Assembly: GCA_963799045.1 (NCBI GenBank) | Contig: CAWCVN010000006.1 | Coordinates: 62,001 to 126,000 of the forward strand | DNA length: 64,000 nucleotides | Direction of reading: 5' to 3' | Origin: DASRSS01 sp963799045 | Lineage (GTDB): Bacteria > Actinomycetota > Actinomycetes > Mycobacteriales > Jatrophihabitantaceae | Shown here: positions 51,493 through 62,615 of the stretch, piece after piece | Layout: every line of letters begins with the position of its first letter | How positions within the stretch are numbered: the first letter of the stretch is position 1 | The notes under the pieces: generated by a model | Databases searched by the model: none | The model's input: only the letters and a program-made list of their open reading frames with translations | What the model was told of the DNA's origin: nothing | Program-made: the position numbers and the translations under genes

Positions 51493-51769
51493 TATCCCTT
51501 GTGCTCGGAGGAATCCGGGCCCTGACCTGTGCCTGTGATCCGTGCCGGATCGCGGGGTGCGGGACCGACAGTCCAGACCGACCGATTGCACTCCGGGACG
51601 GACCGAGAACCGGGCGACACGCCCGACCTCGGGTACCGGAGGCCCGCGGTGCCGCGCCAGCGGCCGCCGGGGGCAGACAAGACAACAGCAGGGAGAAGCC
51701 GGGGCTGTGCGCCCCGGCCGGCACCGACGACGAGCACCATCTCGAGCGAGCGAGGAGATTGCAGGCCCG

Positions 51770-52144
<375 letters not shown>

Positions 52145-52145
52145 G

Positions 52146-52205
52146 ATGTCGAGTGCACAGTCGCGCTGCGCGGCCCTCGGCTGCAACCTGAAGGAGCGTA
52201 GCTAA
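52146..52205 (+). CDS. Coupling micro-ORF between rpsL and rpsG (19 codons)
   Basis: The ATG at 52146, 1 bp after the rpsL stop, opens a frame beginning MSSAQSRCAALG whose TAA overlaps the rpsG ATG (TAATG). AAGGAG, the rpsG ribosome-binding site, is inside it. It fills the whole gap. It is probably a reinitiation bridge rather than a functional peptide. Confidence 0.4.
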   Translation: MSSAQSRCAALGCNLKERS

Positions 52206-52678
52206 TGCCGCGCAAAGGCCCGGCGCCGCGTCGCCCGCTCGTGGTCGACCCGGTCTACAACTCGCCGCTGGTCACCCAACTGGTGAACAAGATTCTGCTC
52301 AACGGCAAGCGCTCGGTCGCGGAGCGGATTGTCTACGGGGCACTCGAGGGGACCCGCGACAAGAGCGGTGGCACCGACCCGGTCATCACGCTCAAGCGCG
52401 CACTGGAGAACGTGCGCCCGGCGATCGAGGTCAAGAGCCGTCGCGTCGGTGGCGCCACCTATCAGGTGCCGATCGAGGTCAAGCCGCAACGCAGCACCAC
52501 GCTCGCGCTGCGCTGGCTGGTGAGCTACTCGCGCCTGCGCCGCGAGACCACGATGACCGAGCGACTGACGAACGAGATCCTCGACGCCAGCAACGGCCTG
52601 GGCGCCAGCGTCAAGCGGCGTGAGGATACCCACAAGATGGCGGAGTCCAACAAGGCCTTCGCGCACTACCGGTGGTAA
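52205..52678 (+). CDS. rpsG: 30S ribosomal protein S7
   Basis: An intact 157-residue S7 with the N-terminus MPRKGPAPRRPLVVDP, the conserved LVNKILLNGKRSVAERIVYGAL and the C-terminal REDTHKMAESNKAFAHYRW. It binds the 3' domain of 16S rRNA and nucleates head assembly. AAGGAG is placed 8 bp upstream. Confidence 0.98.
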   Translation: MPRKGPAPRRPLVVDPVYNSPLVTQLVNKILLNGKRSVAERIVYGALEGTRDKSGGTDPVITLKRALENVRPAIEVKSRRVGGATYQVPIEVKPQRSTTLALRWLVSYSRLRRETTMTERLTNEILDASNGLGASVKRREDTHKMAESNKAFAHYRW

Positions 52679-52696
52679 CACACCCCACGGAGTTCA

Positions 52697-52736
52697 TCTC
52701 GCTGCGCTCGAACAACTTCGCGGGGACCCCGACAAG
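52697..52736. repeat. Intergenic repeat, copy 2 (rpsG-fusA)
   Basis: This 40-bp sequence aligns with 47288-47324 before rpoC, sharing TCTCGC, GCTCGAA, ACTT and GGGACCCCGACAAG. It lies 95 to 55 bp before fusA. A two-copy family in the same chromosomal neighbourhood suggests a small dispersed repeat. Confidence 0.6.
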
Positions 52737-52790
52737 CCCGAGAGCATCCGAGAACAGCAAGCCCGCACGCTAGGAAGACGGAAACAGATC

Positions 52791-54887
<2,097 letters not shown>

Positions 54888-54976
54888 GAGAACCAAGAAA
54901 ACAACCAGAGTCAAACCAGCCGGGCACAGCTAGCACACCGACGACCGGCACCAGCCCAGAGGGAAAGGGATCCACC

Positions 54977-56170
<1,194 letters not shown>

Positions 56171-56184
56171 CACCACTCACCGCC

Positions 56185-56213
56185 GGCGGCCGGCTCCCAG
56201 CGAGCCGGCCGCC
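56185..56213 (+). terminator. Hairpin terminator after tuf
   Basis: A perfect 12-bp stem GGCGGCCGGCTC/GAGCCGGCCGCC with a 5-nt loop, 15 bp after the tuf stop. There is no U-run. Confidence 0.7.
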
Positions 56214-56346
56214 GCAGGTGGGAACGCACCACCGCTCTCCGTCGGGATTCCGGCGGGCGAGCTCGTTCCTGAGGCAGCCAGTACAGAGAGACCGTGTGCG
56301 AGCGCTCGCGCGAGCACCAGCAGACACCGAAGGTGAGTCAGCCACC

Positions 56347-56652
56347 ATGGCGGGACAGAAGATCCGCATCCGGCTCAAGGCCTACGACCACGAGGCCATC
56401 GATGCCAGCGCGCGCAAGATCGTGGAGACGGTGACGCGCACCGGCGCCCGGGTCGTCGGCCCGGTGCCGTTGCCGACGGAGAAGAACGTGTACTGCGTCA
56501 TCCGCTCGCCGCACAAGTACAAGGACAGCCGCGAGCACTTCGAGATGCGCACGCACAAGCGGCTCATCGACATTCTCGACCCGACGCCGAAGACGATCGA
56601 CGCGCTCATGCGCATCGATCTGCCGGCAAGTGTCGACGTGAACATCCAGTAG
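56347..56652 (+). CDS. rpsJ: 30S ribosomal protein S10
   Basis: An intact 101-residue S10 (MAGQKIRIRLKAYDHEAIDAS, VCVIRS-type loop as YCVIRSPHKYKDSREHFEMRTHKR). It is the first gene of the S10 operon and also the NusG/NusB partner in antitermination. The start is ATG 56347; longer frames extend into the untranslated leader. No clear promoter was found in the 176-bp gap after tuf. Confidence 0.98.
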   Translation: MAGQKIRIRLKAYDHEAIDASARKIVETVTRTGARVVGPVPLPTEKNVYCVIRSPHKYKDSREHFEMRTHKRLIDILDPTPKTIDALMRIDLPASVDVNIQ

Positions 56653-56671
56653 CGGAGAGATCTGAGCACCC

Positions 56672-57316
56672 ATGGCTAGGGAAACCAGAGGGATTCTGGG
56701 CGAAAAGCTCGGCATGACCCAGGTCTTCGACGAGAACAACCGGATCGTCCCGGTGACCGTCGTGAAGGCCGGGCCGTGCGTCGTCACCCAGATCCGTACG
56801 GCTGAAAAGGATGGCTACACCGCCGTCCAGCTTGCATACGGTCAGATCGACCCGCGCAAGGTCACCAAGCCGGTGGCCGGCCACTTCAAGGCCGCGCAGG
56901 TCACGCCGCGCCGCCACCTCGTCGAGCTGCGTACCGAGGCGATCGCCGACTACACGGTGGGCCAGGAGTTGACCGCCGAGGTGTTCGAGGTGGGCGCGAT
57001 CGTCGACGTCACGGGTACGACCAAGGGCAAGGGCACCGCAGGCGTCATGAAGCGGCACGGCTTCGCCGGCGTCTCGTCTTCGCACGGCGCGCACCGCAAC
57101 CACCGCAAGCCGGGCTCGATCGGCGCGTGCGCCACACCGGGGCGCGTGTTCAAGGGTCTGCGGATGGCCGGCCGGATGGGCAACGAGCGCCAGACCACGC
57201 AGAGCCTGGTGGTGCACCGGGTGGATGCCGAACGCGGGCTGCTGCTCATCAAGGGTGCCATCCCCGGTCCCAAGGGCGGTCTGGTCCTCGTCCGCACCGC
57301 GGCGAAGGGAGCATGA
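56672..57316 (+). CDS. rplC: 50S ribosomal protein L3
   Basis: An intact 214-residue L3 (RGILGEKLGMTQVFDENNRIVPVTVV, with the peptidyl-transferase-facing loop HGAHRNHRKPGSIGACATPG). It binds 23S rRNA early in assembly. Its TGA overlaps the rplD ATG. Confidence 0.98.
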   Translation: MARETRGILGEKLGMTQVFDENNRIVPVTVVKAGPCVVTQIRTAEKDGYTAVQLAYGQIDPRKVTKPVAGHFKAAQVTPRRHLVELRTEAIADYTVGQELTAEVFEVGAIVDVTGTTKGKGTAGVMKRHGFAGVSSSHGAHRNHRKPGSIGACATPGRVFKGLRMAGRMGNERQTTQSLVVHRVDAERGLLLIKGAIPGPKGGLVLVRTAAKGA

Positions 57317-58119
57317 CGGTGAGCCTGTCCTTGACGATCCAGAATCCGGTCTCGGGCAAGAAGGAGACCAAGAAGGTCCAGCTGCCCGCCGAGATCTTCG
57401 ACGTCGACGTCAACGTCGCGCTGATCCACCAGGTCGTAGTGGCGCAGCTGGCCGCGGCCCGGCAGGGCACGCACGCGACGAAGACCCGCGGCGAGGTGCG
57501 CGGCGGTGGTACCAAGCCGTACCGGCAGAAGGGCACCGGCCGTGCCCGGCAGGGCTCGATCCGCGCTCCGCAGTTCACCGGCGGCGGTACCGTCCACGGT
57601 CCGCAGCCGCGCAGCTACGAGCAGCGCACGCCGAAGAAGATGAAGGCGGCCGCGTTGCGCGGTGCGCTGTCCGATCGCGCGCGCAACGACCGGGTCTTCG
57701 TGGTGTCGGCGCTGGTCGACGGCGACGTGCCCTCCACCAGGGCAGCGGCCGAGACGCTGGCGAAAGTGAGCGGCGCCAAACACGTGCTGGTGGTGGCCGA
57801 GCGCAGCGATGCGCTGACCTGGAAGAGCCTGCGCAACGTGCCCACCGTGCACCTGCTCGAGCCGGGCCAGCTGAACACCTACGACGTGCTGATCAGCGAC
57901 GACGTCGTGTTCACGCAGGGCGCGCTCGAGGCCTTCCTCAACGGCCCGAGCACCGGCAAGTCGGCAAAGGCGACCGCGACCAGCACTGAGGCCGACAGTG
58001 TCGAGACCGACAGTGTCGAGACCGACAGTGTCGAGACCGACAGTGTCGGGACCGACGGTGCCGAGGTCGCGGACGAGCAGTCGGCCGACGTGGCTGAGAC
58101 CGAAGAGCAGGAGGCATAA
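57313..58119 (+). CDS. rplD: 50S ribosomal protein L4 with a repetitive acidic tail
   Basis: A 268-residue L4, about 50 residues longer than usual. The core (RGEVRGGGTKPYRQKGTGRARQG, PQPRSYEQRTPKKMK) is normal and lines the exit tunnel. After about residue 215 the tail consists of TATSTEADSVETDSVE-type repeats, four near-identical 15-bp units (57993-58055), and then an Asp/Glu/Ala-rich end. The tail is probably disordered and acidic. The start at 57313 overlaps the rplC stop. Confidence 0.96.
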   Translation: MTVSLSLTIQNPVSGKKETKKVQLPAEIFDVDVNVALIHQVVVAQLAAARQGTHATKTRGEVRGGGTKPYRQKGTGRARQGSIRAPQFTGGGTVHGPQPRSYEQRTPKKMKAAALRGALSDRARNDRVFVVSALVDGDVPSTRAAAETLAKVSGAKHVLVVAERSDALTWKSLRNVPTVHLLEPGQLNTYDVLISDDVVFTQGALEAFLNGPSTGKSAKATATSTEADSVETDSVETDSVETDSVGTDGAEVADEQSADVAETEEQEA

Positions 58120-58121
58120 GC

Positions 58122-58415
58122 ATGTTTGACGATCCTCGCGACGTGCTGCTCGCCCCGGTCATCTCGGAGAAGAGCTACGGGCTGCTCGACGAGAACAAGT
58201 ACACCTTCGATGTACACCCGCTGGCGAACAAGACGCAGATCAAGATCGCTGTCGAGGCGGTGTTCAACGTCAAGGTCACCGACGTCAACACCCTCAACCG
58301 GCAGGGCAAGCGCAAGCGGACTCGGTTCGGCTACGGCCAGCGCCGCGGCGTCAAGCGCGCCATCGTGACGCTGCGCGACGGTGACCGCATCGACGTGTTC
58401 GGACAGATCGGCTAA
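58122..58415 (+). CDS. rplW: 50S ribosomal protein L23
   Basis: An intact 97-residue L23 (DVLLAPVISEKSYGLLDENKYTFDV, loop GKRKRTRFGYGQRRGVKRAIV). It sits at the tunnel exit and docks trigger factor and SRP. It starts 2 bp after the rplD stop. The 184-bp gap that follows holds two micro-ORFs instead of the usual short spacer. Confidence 0.98.
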   Translation: MFDDPRDVLLAPVISEKSYGLLDENKYTFDVHPLANKTQIKIAVEAVFNVKVTDVNTLNRQGKRKRTRFGYGQRRGVKRAIVTLRDGDRIDVFGQIG

Positions 58416-58427
58416 GGGACTCCACTC

Positions 58428-58535
58428 ATGTCAACCGGAATGAATGCTCACCTCCGTCCCCCGCTGCGCGGCGAAATCGTCGCAGCGTGCGGTGCCCCCA
58501 TCGCGGACCAGGTGCGAAATGGAGGCTTGGTCTGA
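58428..58535 (+). CDS. MIRU-like micro-ORF 1 upstream of rplB (35 codons)
   Basis: The ATG at 58428 has AAGGGA upstream. The product begins MSTGMNAHL and ends ADQVRNGGLV. Its TGA (58533-58535) overlaps the ATG of micro-ORF 2 as TGATG, and GGAGG lies 9-10 bp before that ATG. Relative to micro-ORF 2 it carries a 45-bp insert (58456-58500) in the middle. Start and end sequences are duplicated exactly in micro-ORF 2. Confidence 0.5.
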   Translation: MSTGMNAHLRPPLRGEIVAACGAPIADQVRNGGLV

Positions 58536-58604
58536 TGGCGACCGGAATGAATGCTCACCTCCACTTCGCGGACCAGGTGCGAAATGGAGGCTTGGTCTGA
58601 TGGC
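58434..58604 (+). repeat. Tandem duplication of the rplB translation-start cassette
   Basis: A 22-bp block (58434-58455) repeats exactly at 58541-58562. A 39-bp block that includes the ribosome-binding site and ATG (58501-58539) repeats exactly at 58566-58604. Copy 1 has a 45-bp insert between the blocks; copy 2 has three bases. A diverged third copy lies at 61551-61619. Confidence 0.92.
58535..58600 (+). CDS. MIRU-like micro-ORF 2 upstream of rplB (21 codons)
   Basis: It starts on the last base of the previous stop and ends with TGA (58598-58600), whose A is the first base of the rplB ATG. The peptide begins MATGMNAHLHFADQV. The in-frame GGAGG near its end is the rplB ribosome-binding site. 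It shares MxTGxNAxxxFADQV with the micro-ORF before rpmC. Confidence 0.5.
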   Translation: MATGMNAHLHFADQVRNGGLV

Positions 58605-59433
58605 TATTCGTAAGTACAAGCCGACGACGCCCGGCCGTCGCGGTGCCTCGGTGGCGGATTTCACCGAGGTCACCCGTGACCACCCGGAGAAGTCGCTGGT
58701 CCGCCCGCTGCACAACAAGGGTGGCCGCAACAACTCCGGCAAGATCACGACGCGGCACCAGGGTGGCGGGCACAAGCGCGCCTACCGGGTGATCGACTTC
58801 CGGCGTCACGACAAGGACGGCGTCCCGGCCAAGGTCGCGCACATCGAGTACGACCCGAACCGCACGGCCCGCATTGCGCTGCTGCACTACGCGGACGGCG
58901 AGAAGCGATACATCCTCGCCCCGCGCCTGCTCAAGCAGGGCGACGTCATCGAGAACGGTCCCCGCGCGGATATCAAGCCGGGCAACTCGCTGCCGCTGCG
59001 CAACATCCCGGTCGGCACCGTGGTGCACGCGATCGAGCTGCGCCCGGGCGGCGGCGCGAAGATCGCGCGCTCGGCCGGTGCGAGCGTGCAGCTGGTGGCG
59101 AAGGAGGGCCCGTACGCGCAGCTGCGGATGCCCTCGGGCGAGATCCGCAACGTCGACGTACGGTGCCGGGCGACCGTCGGCGAGGTCGGCAACGCCGAGC
59201 AGTCGAACATCAACTGGGGCAAGGCCGGGCGGATGCGATGGAAGGGCAAGCGCCCATCCGTCCGTGGCGTGGCCATGAACCCGGTCGATCACCCGCACGG
59301 CGGTGGCGAGGGCAAGACGTCCGGCGGTCGCCACCCGGTGAACCCGAACGGCAAGCCCGAGGGCCGCACGCGCCGTCGCAAGGCGAGCGACCAGATGATC
59401 GTCCGTCGTCGTCGTACGAACAAGAAGAGGTAA
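58600..59433 (+). CDS. rplB: 50S ribosomal protein L2
   Basis: An intact 277-residue L2 starting MAIRKYKPTTPGRRGAS at 58600. The peptidyl-transferase-region motif MNPVDHPHGGGEGKTSGGRHPV is intact. An in-frame extension to 58444 exists but only because the upstream repeats lack stops in this frame; it is not used. The start is translationally coupled to micro-ORF 2. Confidence 0.97.
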   Translation: MAIRKYKPTTPGRRGASVADFTEVTRDHPEKSLVRPLHNKGGRNNSGKITTRHQGGGHKRAYRVIDFRRHDKDGVPAKVAHIEYDPNRTARIALLHYADGEKRYILAPRLLKQGDVIENGPRADIKPGNSLPLRNIPVGTVVHAIELRPGGGAKIARSAGASVQLVAKEGPYAQLRMPSGEIRNVDVRCRATVGEVGNAEQSNINWGKAGRMRWKGKRPSVRGVAMNPVDHPHGGGEGKTSGGRHPVNPNGKPEGRTRRRKASDQMIVRRRRTNKKR

Positions 59434-59439
59434 GCAGCG

Positions 59440-59721
59440 ATGCCACGCAGCCTGAAGAAGGGCCCGTTCGTCGACGGCCACCTGCTCAAGAAGGTCGACG
59501 AGCAGAACGACAAGGGCAGCAAGAACGTGATCAAGACCTGGTCCCGCCGGTCGACGATCATCCCCGACATGCTCGGGCACACGATCGCCGTTCACGACGG
59601 ACGCAAGCACGTCCCGGTCTTCGTCACGGAGGGCATGGTCGGGCACAAGCTCGGCGAGTTCGCGCCGACGCGGACCTTCAGGGGTCACGTCAAGGACGAC
59701 CGCCGGTCCCGGCGGGGCTGA
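59440..59721 (+). CDS. rpsS: 30S ribosomal protein S19
   Basis: An intact 93-residue S19 (MPRSLKKGPFVDGHLLKKVD, then RRSTIIPDMLGHTIAVHDGRKHVPV). It pairs with S13 in the small-subunit head. It lies 6 bp after rplB. Confidence 0.98.
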   Translation: MPRSLKKGPFVDGHLLKKVDEQNDKGSKNVIKTWSRRSTIIPDMLGHTIAVHDGRKHVPVFVTEGMVGHKLGEFAPTRTFRGHVKDDRRSRRG

Positions 59722-59733
59722 CAGGAGTAGGTA

Positions 59734-60126
59734 GTGACAGAGCCACAGACCGACGAGGTCCGTACCGCGTTCGCGCGGGCGACCCACGTGCGGGTGACGC
59801 CGATGAAGGCGCGCCGCGTCGTGGACTTGATCCGTTACAAGCCTGCGCAGCAGGCGCTCGCGGAGCTGAAGTTCTTCCCGCAGGCCGCCGCCGAGCCGGT
59901 GGCGAAGGTGCTGGCGAGCGCGATCGCCAACGCCGAGCACAACTTCTCGCTCGACCCGGAGTCGCTGGTGGTCTCGCGCGCCTACGTCGATGAGGGCGTG
60001 ACGCTCAAGCGCTTCCGTCCGCGCGCGCAGGGCCGGGCCTACCGGATCCGCAAGCGCACCAGCCACATCACGATCGAGGTCGAGAGCATCGAAGGCACGC
60101 GTCGGAAGAAGGGGCGGAATCGCTGA
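59734..60126 (+). CDS. rplV: 50S ribosomal protein L22
   Basis: An intact 130-residue L22 with GTG start 59734 and AGGAG upstream. Conserved parts are RVTPMKARRVVDLIRYKPAQQA and the beta-hairpin KRFRPRAQGRAYRIRKRTSHI that reaches the exit tunnel (macrolide-resistance site). The stop overlaps the rpsC ATG. Confidence 0.98.
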   Translation: MTEPQTDEVRTAFARATHVRVTPMKARRVVDLIRYKPAQQALAELKFFPQAAAEPVAKVLASAIANAEHNFSLDPESLVVSRAYVDEGVTLKRFRPRAQGRAYRIRKRTSHITIEVESIEGTRRKKGRNR

Positions 60127-61130
60127 TGGGGCAGAAGGTAAACCCGAACGGCTTCCGTCTGGGCGTCACGACCGACTGGAAGAGCCGTTGGTTCGCGGAC
60201 AAGCAGTACTCGGAGTACGTCAAGGAGGACGTCGCGATCCGACGCCTCATGACGAAGGGCATGGAGCGCGCCGGCATCGCGAAGGTCGAGATCGAGCGCA
60301 CGCGTGATCGCGTTCGTGTCGACATCCACACCGCCCGGCCAGGCATCGTCATCGGCCGCCGCGGGGCGGAGGCCGACCGGATCCGTGGCGAGCTGGAGAA
60401 GCTGACCGGCAAGCAGGTCCAGCTGAACATCCTCGAGGTGAAGAACCCCGAGAGCGATGCGCAGCTGGTCGCGCAGGGCGTGGCCGAGCAGTTGTCCAAC
60501 CGCGTCAGCTTCCGGCGCGCGATGCGCAAGAGCATGCAGTCGACGCTGAAGGCACCGGGGGTCAAGGGCATCCGGGTTCAGTGCTCCGGCCGGCTGGGCG
60601 GCGCCGAGATGAGCCGGTCCGAGTTCTACCGCGAGGGCCGGGTGCCGCTGCACACGCTGCGCGCGAACATCGACTACGGCTTCTACGAGGCCCGCACCAC
60701 CTTCGGCCGCATCGGCGTGAAGGTCTGGATCTACAAGGGCGAGCTGCCGACCGGATCGCGCGCCGAGCGCGAGGCGGCGGTCGCCGCCGAGGCTCTGCGC
60801 CAGCGCCGTGAGCGCCCGGCCGGTGGCCGTCCGCGGCGTTCCGGTTCGCAGGGCACCACCGGCGTCAGCACCGAGGCCGGCCGTGCCGCGTCCGGCGAGG
60901 GTTCGGTCCCGGCCGGCAAGGAGCCCGCGGTTGCGGCGCCGAACGAGGGCGTCAGCGACGTGGTGGCGCCCGAGCAGCCGGCCGTGGACGCCCAGGCGCA
61001 GACGGCAGCGGTGACCAACGAGGCGCAGGCCGATGCCGACATCGCCAGCGAAGCACCGTCGGCCGTGACCCAGCCAGAGACCGCCGTCGAGGCCGAGGCA
61101 CAGGGTTCGCCCGAGAGCCAGGAGAACTAG
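60126..61130 (+). CDS. rpsC: 30S ribosomal protein S3 with a long acidic Ala/Glu-rich tail
   Basis: A 334-residue S3; E. coli S3 is 233. Residues 1-220 are a normal KH-domain S3 (GQKVNPNGFRLGVTTDWKSRWF, RPGIVIGRRGAEADRIRGELEKL, AEMSRSEFYREGRVPLHTLRA). From about residue 225 a low-complexity tail rich in Ala, Glu, Pro and Gln continues to QGSPESQEN. Actinobacterial S3 proteins often have tails, but this is at the long end. It forms part of the mRNA entry helicase. Confidence 0.97.
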   Translation: MGQKVNPNGFRLGVTTDWKSRWFADKQYSEYVKEDVAIRRLMTKGMERAGIAKVEIERTRDRVRVDIHTARPGIVIGRRGAEADRIRGELEKLTGKQVQLNILEVKNPESDAQLVAQGVAEQLSNRVSFRRAMRKSMQSTLKAPGVKGIRVQCSGRLGGAEMSRSEFYREGRVPLHTLRANIDYGFYEARTTFGRIGVKVWIYKGELPTGSRAEREAAVAAEALRQRRERPAGGRPRRSGSQGTTGVSTEAGRAASGEGSVPAGKEPAVAAPNEGVSDVVAPEQPAVDAQAQTAAVTNEAQADADIASEAPSAVTQPETAVEAEAQGSPESQEN

Positions 61131-61131
61131 C

Positions 61132-61551
61132 ATGCTCATCCCCCGCAGGGTCAAGCACCGCAAGCAGCACCACCCGACGCGCCGTGGTGCCGCGTCCGGA
61201 GGCACACGCGTCGCCTTCGGCGAGTACGGCATCCAGGCGCTGGAGCCGGCGTACGTGACGAACCGGCAGATCGAGTCGGCACGTATCGCGATCAACCGGC
61301 ACATCCGCCGTGGCGGCAAGGTGTGGATCAACATCTATCCGGACCGGCCGCTGACCAAGAAGCCGGCCGAGACCCGGATGGGTTCGGGCAAGGGCTCGCC
61401 GGAGTGGTGGGTCGCGAACGTCAAGCCCGGACGAGTGCTGTTCGAGCTCACCTACCCGAACGAGACGGTGGCCCGGGCCGCGCTGACCCGCGCGATCCAC
61501 AAGCTGCCGATGAAGTGCCGCATCGTCAAGCGTGAGGCGGGTGACATCTGA
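61132..61551 (+). CDS. rplP: 50S ribosomal protein L16
   Basis: An intact 139-residue L16 (MLIPRRVKHRKQHHPTRRGAA, then PAETRMGSGKGSPEWWVANVKPGR). It helps position the A-site tRNA. Its TGA overlaps the ATG of a 22-codon micro-ORF that leads to rpmC. Confidence 0.98.
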   Translation: MLIPRRVKHRKQHHPTRRGAASGGTRVAFGEYGIQALEPAYVTNRQIESARIAINRHIRRGGKVWINIYPDRPLTKKPAETRMGSGKGSPEWWVANVKPGRVLFELTYPNETVARAALTRAIHKLPMKCRIVKREAGDI

Positions 61552-61619
61552 TGAGGACCGGAGTGAATGCTCGTTTCCGCTTCGCGGACCAGGTTGTCGA
61601 GGCGGGTGTCGGATCATGA
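61551..61619 (+). CDS. MIRU-like micro-ORF 3 between rplP and rpmC (22 codons)
   Basis: The ATG overlaps the rplP stop as TGATG, and the TGA overlaps the rpmC start as ATGA, so the whole gap is coding. The peptide MRTGVNARFRFADQVVEAG aligns with the rplB micro-ORFs at T-G-x-N-A and F-A-D-Q-V. The nucleotide match includes TTCGCGGACCAGGT. Confidence 0.5.
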   Translation: MRTGVNARFRFADQVVEAGVGS

Positions 61620-61858
61620 GTAGCTCCGTCAACGCCGAGCTGCGCGAGCTGCACGACGACGAGCTCATGACGCGGTTGCGCGAAGCGAAGGAAGAGCTGT
61701 TCAACCTGCGGTTCCAGATGGCGACAGGACAGTTGGACAACAACCGGCGACTGCGCACCGTGCGCCACGACATCGCGCGGATCTACACGATCCTGCACGA
61801 GCGTGAGCTCGGCCTGTCGGTCGCTCCCGAGCAAGTCAGTGAAGGTGTCACCGCATGA
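61616..61858 (+). CDS. rpmC: 50S ribosomal protein L29
   Basis: An intact 80-residue L29 (ELRELHDDELMTRLREAKEELFNLRFQMATGQLDNNRRL). It lies near the tunnel exit. The start at 61616 (MSSSVNAEL) is coupled to the micro-ORF stop; its stop overlaps the rpsQ ATG. Confidence 0.97.
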   Translation: MSSSVNAELRELHDDELMTRLREAKEELFNLRFQMATGQLDNNRRLRTVRHDIARIYTILHERELGLSVAPEQVSEGVTA

Positions 61859-62136
61859 GTGAGGCAGCAACCACCAGCACGGAGCGCACGTCGCGCCGGA
61901 AGGTGCGTGAGGGTCTGGTCGTCAGCGACAAGATGGACAAGACCGTCGTGGTCGCCGTGGAGGACCGCGTCAAGCACGCGCTGTACGGCAAGGTGCTGCG
62001 CCGCACCAGCAAACTCAAGGCGCACGACGAGACCAACCAGGTCGGCGTGGGCGACCGGGTGCTGATCATGGAGACTCGACCGCTCTCGGCGACGAAGCGC
62101 TGGCGTGTGGTCGAGGTTCTCGAAAAGGCAAGGTAA
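61855..62136 (+). CDS. rpsQ: 30S ribosomal protein S17
   Basis: An intact 93-residue S17 (REGLVVSDKMDKTVVVAVEDRVKHALYGKVLRRTSKLKAHDE, then RPLSATKRWRVVEVLEKAR). It has a short disordered N-terminal extension (MSEAATTSTERTSR). A 71-bp gap without visible signals follows before rplN. Confidence 0.97.
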   Translation: MSEAATTSTERTSRRKVREGLVVSDKMDKTVVVAVEDRVKHALYGKVLRRTSKLKAHDETNQVGVGDRVLIMETRPLSATKRWRVVEVLEKAR

Positions 62137-62207
62137 GGGCCGCGATCTTCGGTAATGCCGGGCGCGAGCTCGGAACGTACTGAGGTTGAGAAGGATCTGG
62201 AGTCGAA

Positions 62208-62576
62208 GTGATTCAGCAGGAGTCGCGACTACGCGTCGCCGACAACACCGGTGCAAAGGAGATCCTGTGCATCCGGGTTATGGGTGGCTCGGGTCGGCGC
62301 TACGCGGGCATCGGCGATGTCATCGTCGCGACGGTCAAGGACGCGCTGCCCGGTGCGGGCGTGAAGAAGGGTGACGTCGTCAAGGCCGTCATCGTGCGCA
62401 CCGTCAAGGAGCGCCGGCGCCCGGACGGCAGCTACATCCGGTTCGACGAGAACGCCGCCGTCCTCATCAAGGCCGATGGCGAGCCCCGCGGTACGCGCAT
62501 CTTCGGCCCGGTCGGCCGGGAGCTGCGCGACAAGAAGTTTATGAAGATCATCTCGTTGGCACCGGAGGTGCTCTGA
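62208..62576 (+). CDS. rplN: 50S ribosomal protein L14
   Basis: An intact 122-residue L14 with GTG start 62208 (IQQESRLRVADNTGAKEILCIRVMGGS) and GATCTGGAG upstream. It ends FMKIISLAPEVL. It contacts 16S rRNA across the subunit interface. Confidence 0.98.
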   Translation: MIQQESRLRVADNTGAKEILCIRVMGGSGRRYAGIGDVIVATVKDALPGAGVKKGDVVKAVIVRTVKERRRPDGSYIRFDENAAVLIKADGEPRGTRIFGPVGRELRDKKFMKIISLAPEVL

Positions 62577-62579
62577 CCG

Positions 62580-62615
62580 ATGAGCGAGCGAATCAAGAAG
62601 GCACGGCAGGCATGA
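62580..62615 (+). CDS. Coupling micro-ORF between rplN and rplX (11 codons)
   Basis: MSERIKKARQA starts 3 bp after the rplN stop; its TGA overlaps the rplX ATG (ATGA). The opening ATGAGCGAG is shared with the sdhA-sdhB micro-ORF. It is very short, so chance is a real alternative. Confidence 0.3.
   Translation: MSERIKKARQA

Noticed and set aside
58444..58600. An N-terminal extension of L2 to 329 residues
   Set aside because: The extension is translated repeat sequence in a frame other than the micro-ORFs; L2 family length and the GGAGG before 58600 fix the start there.
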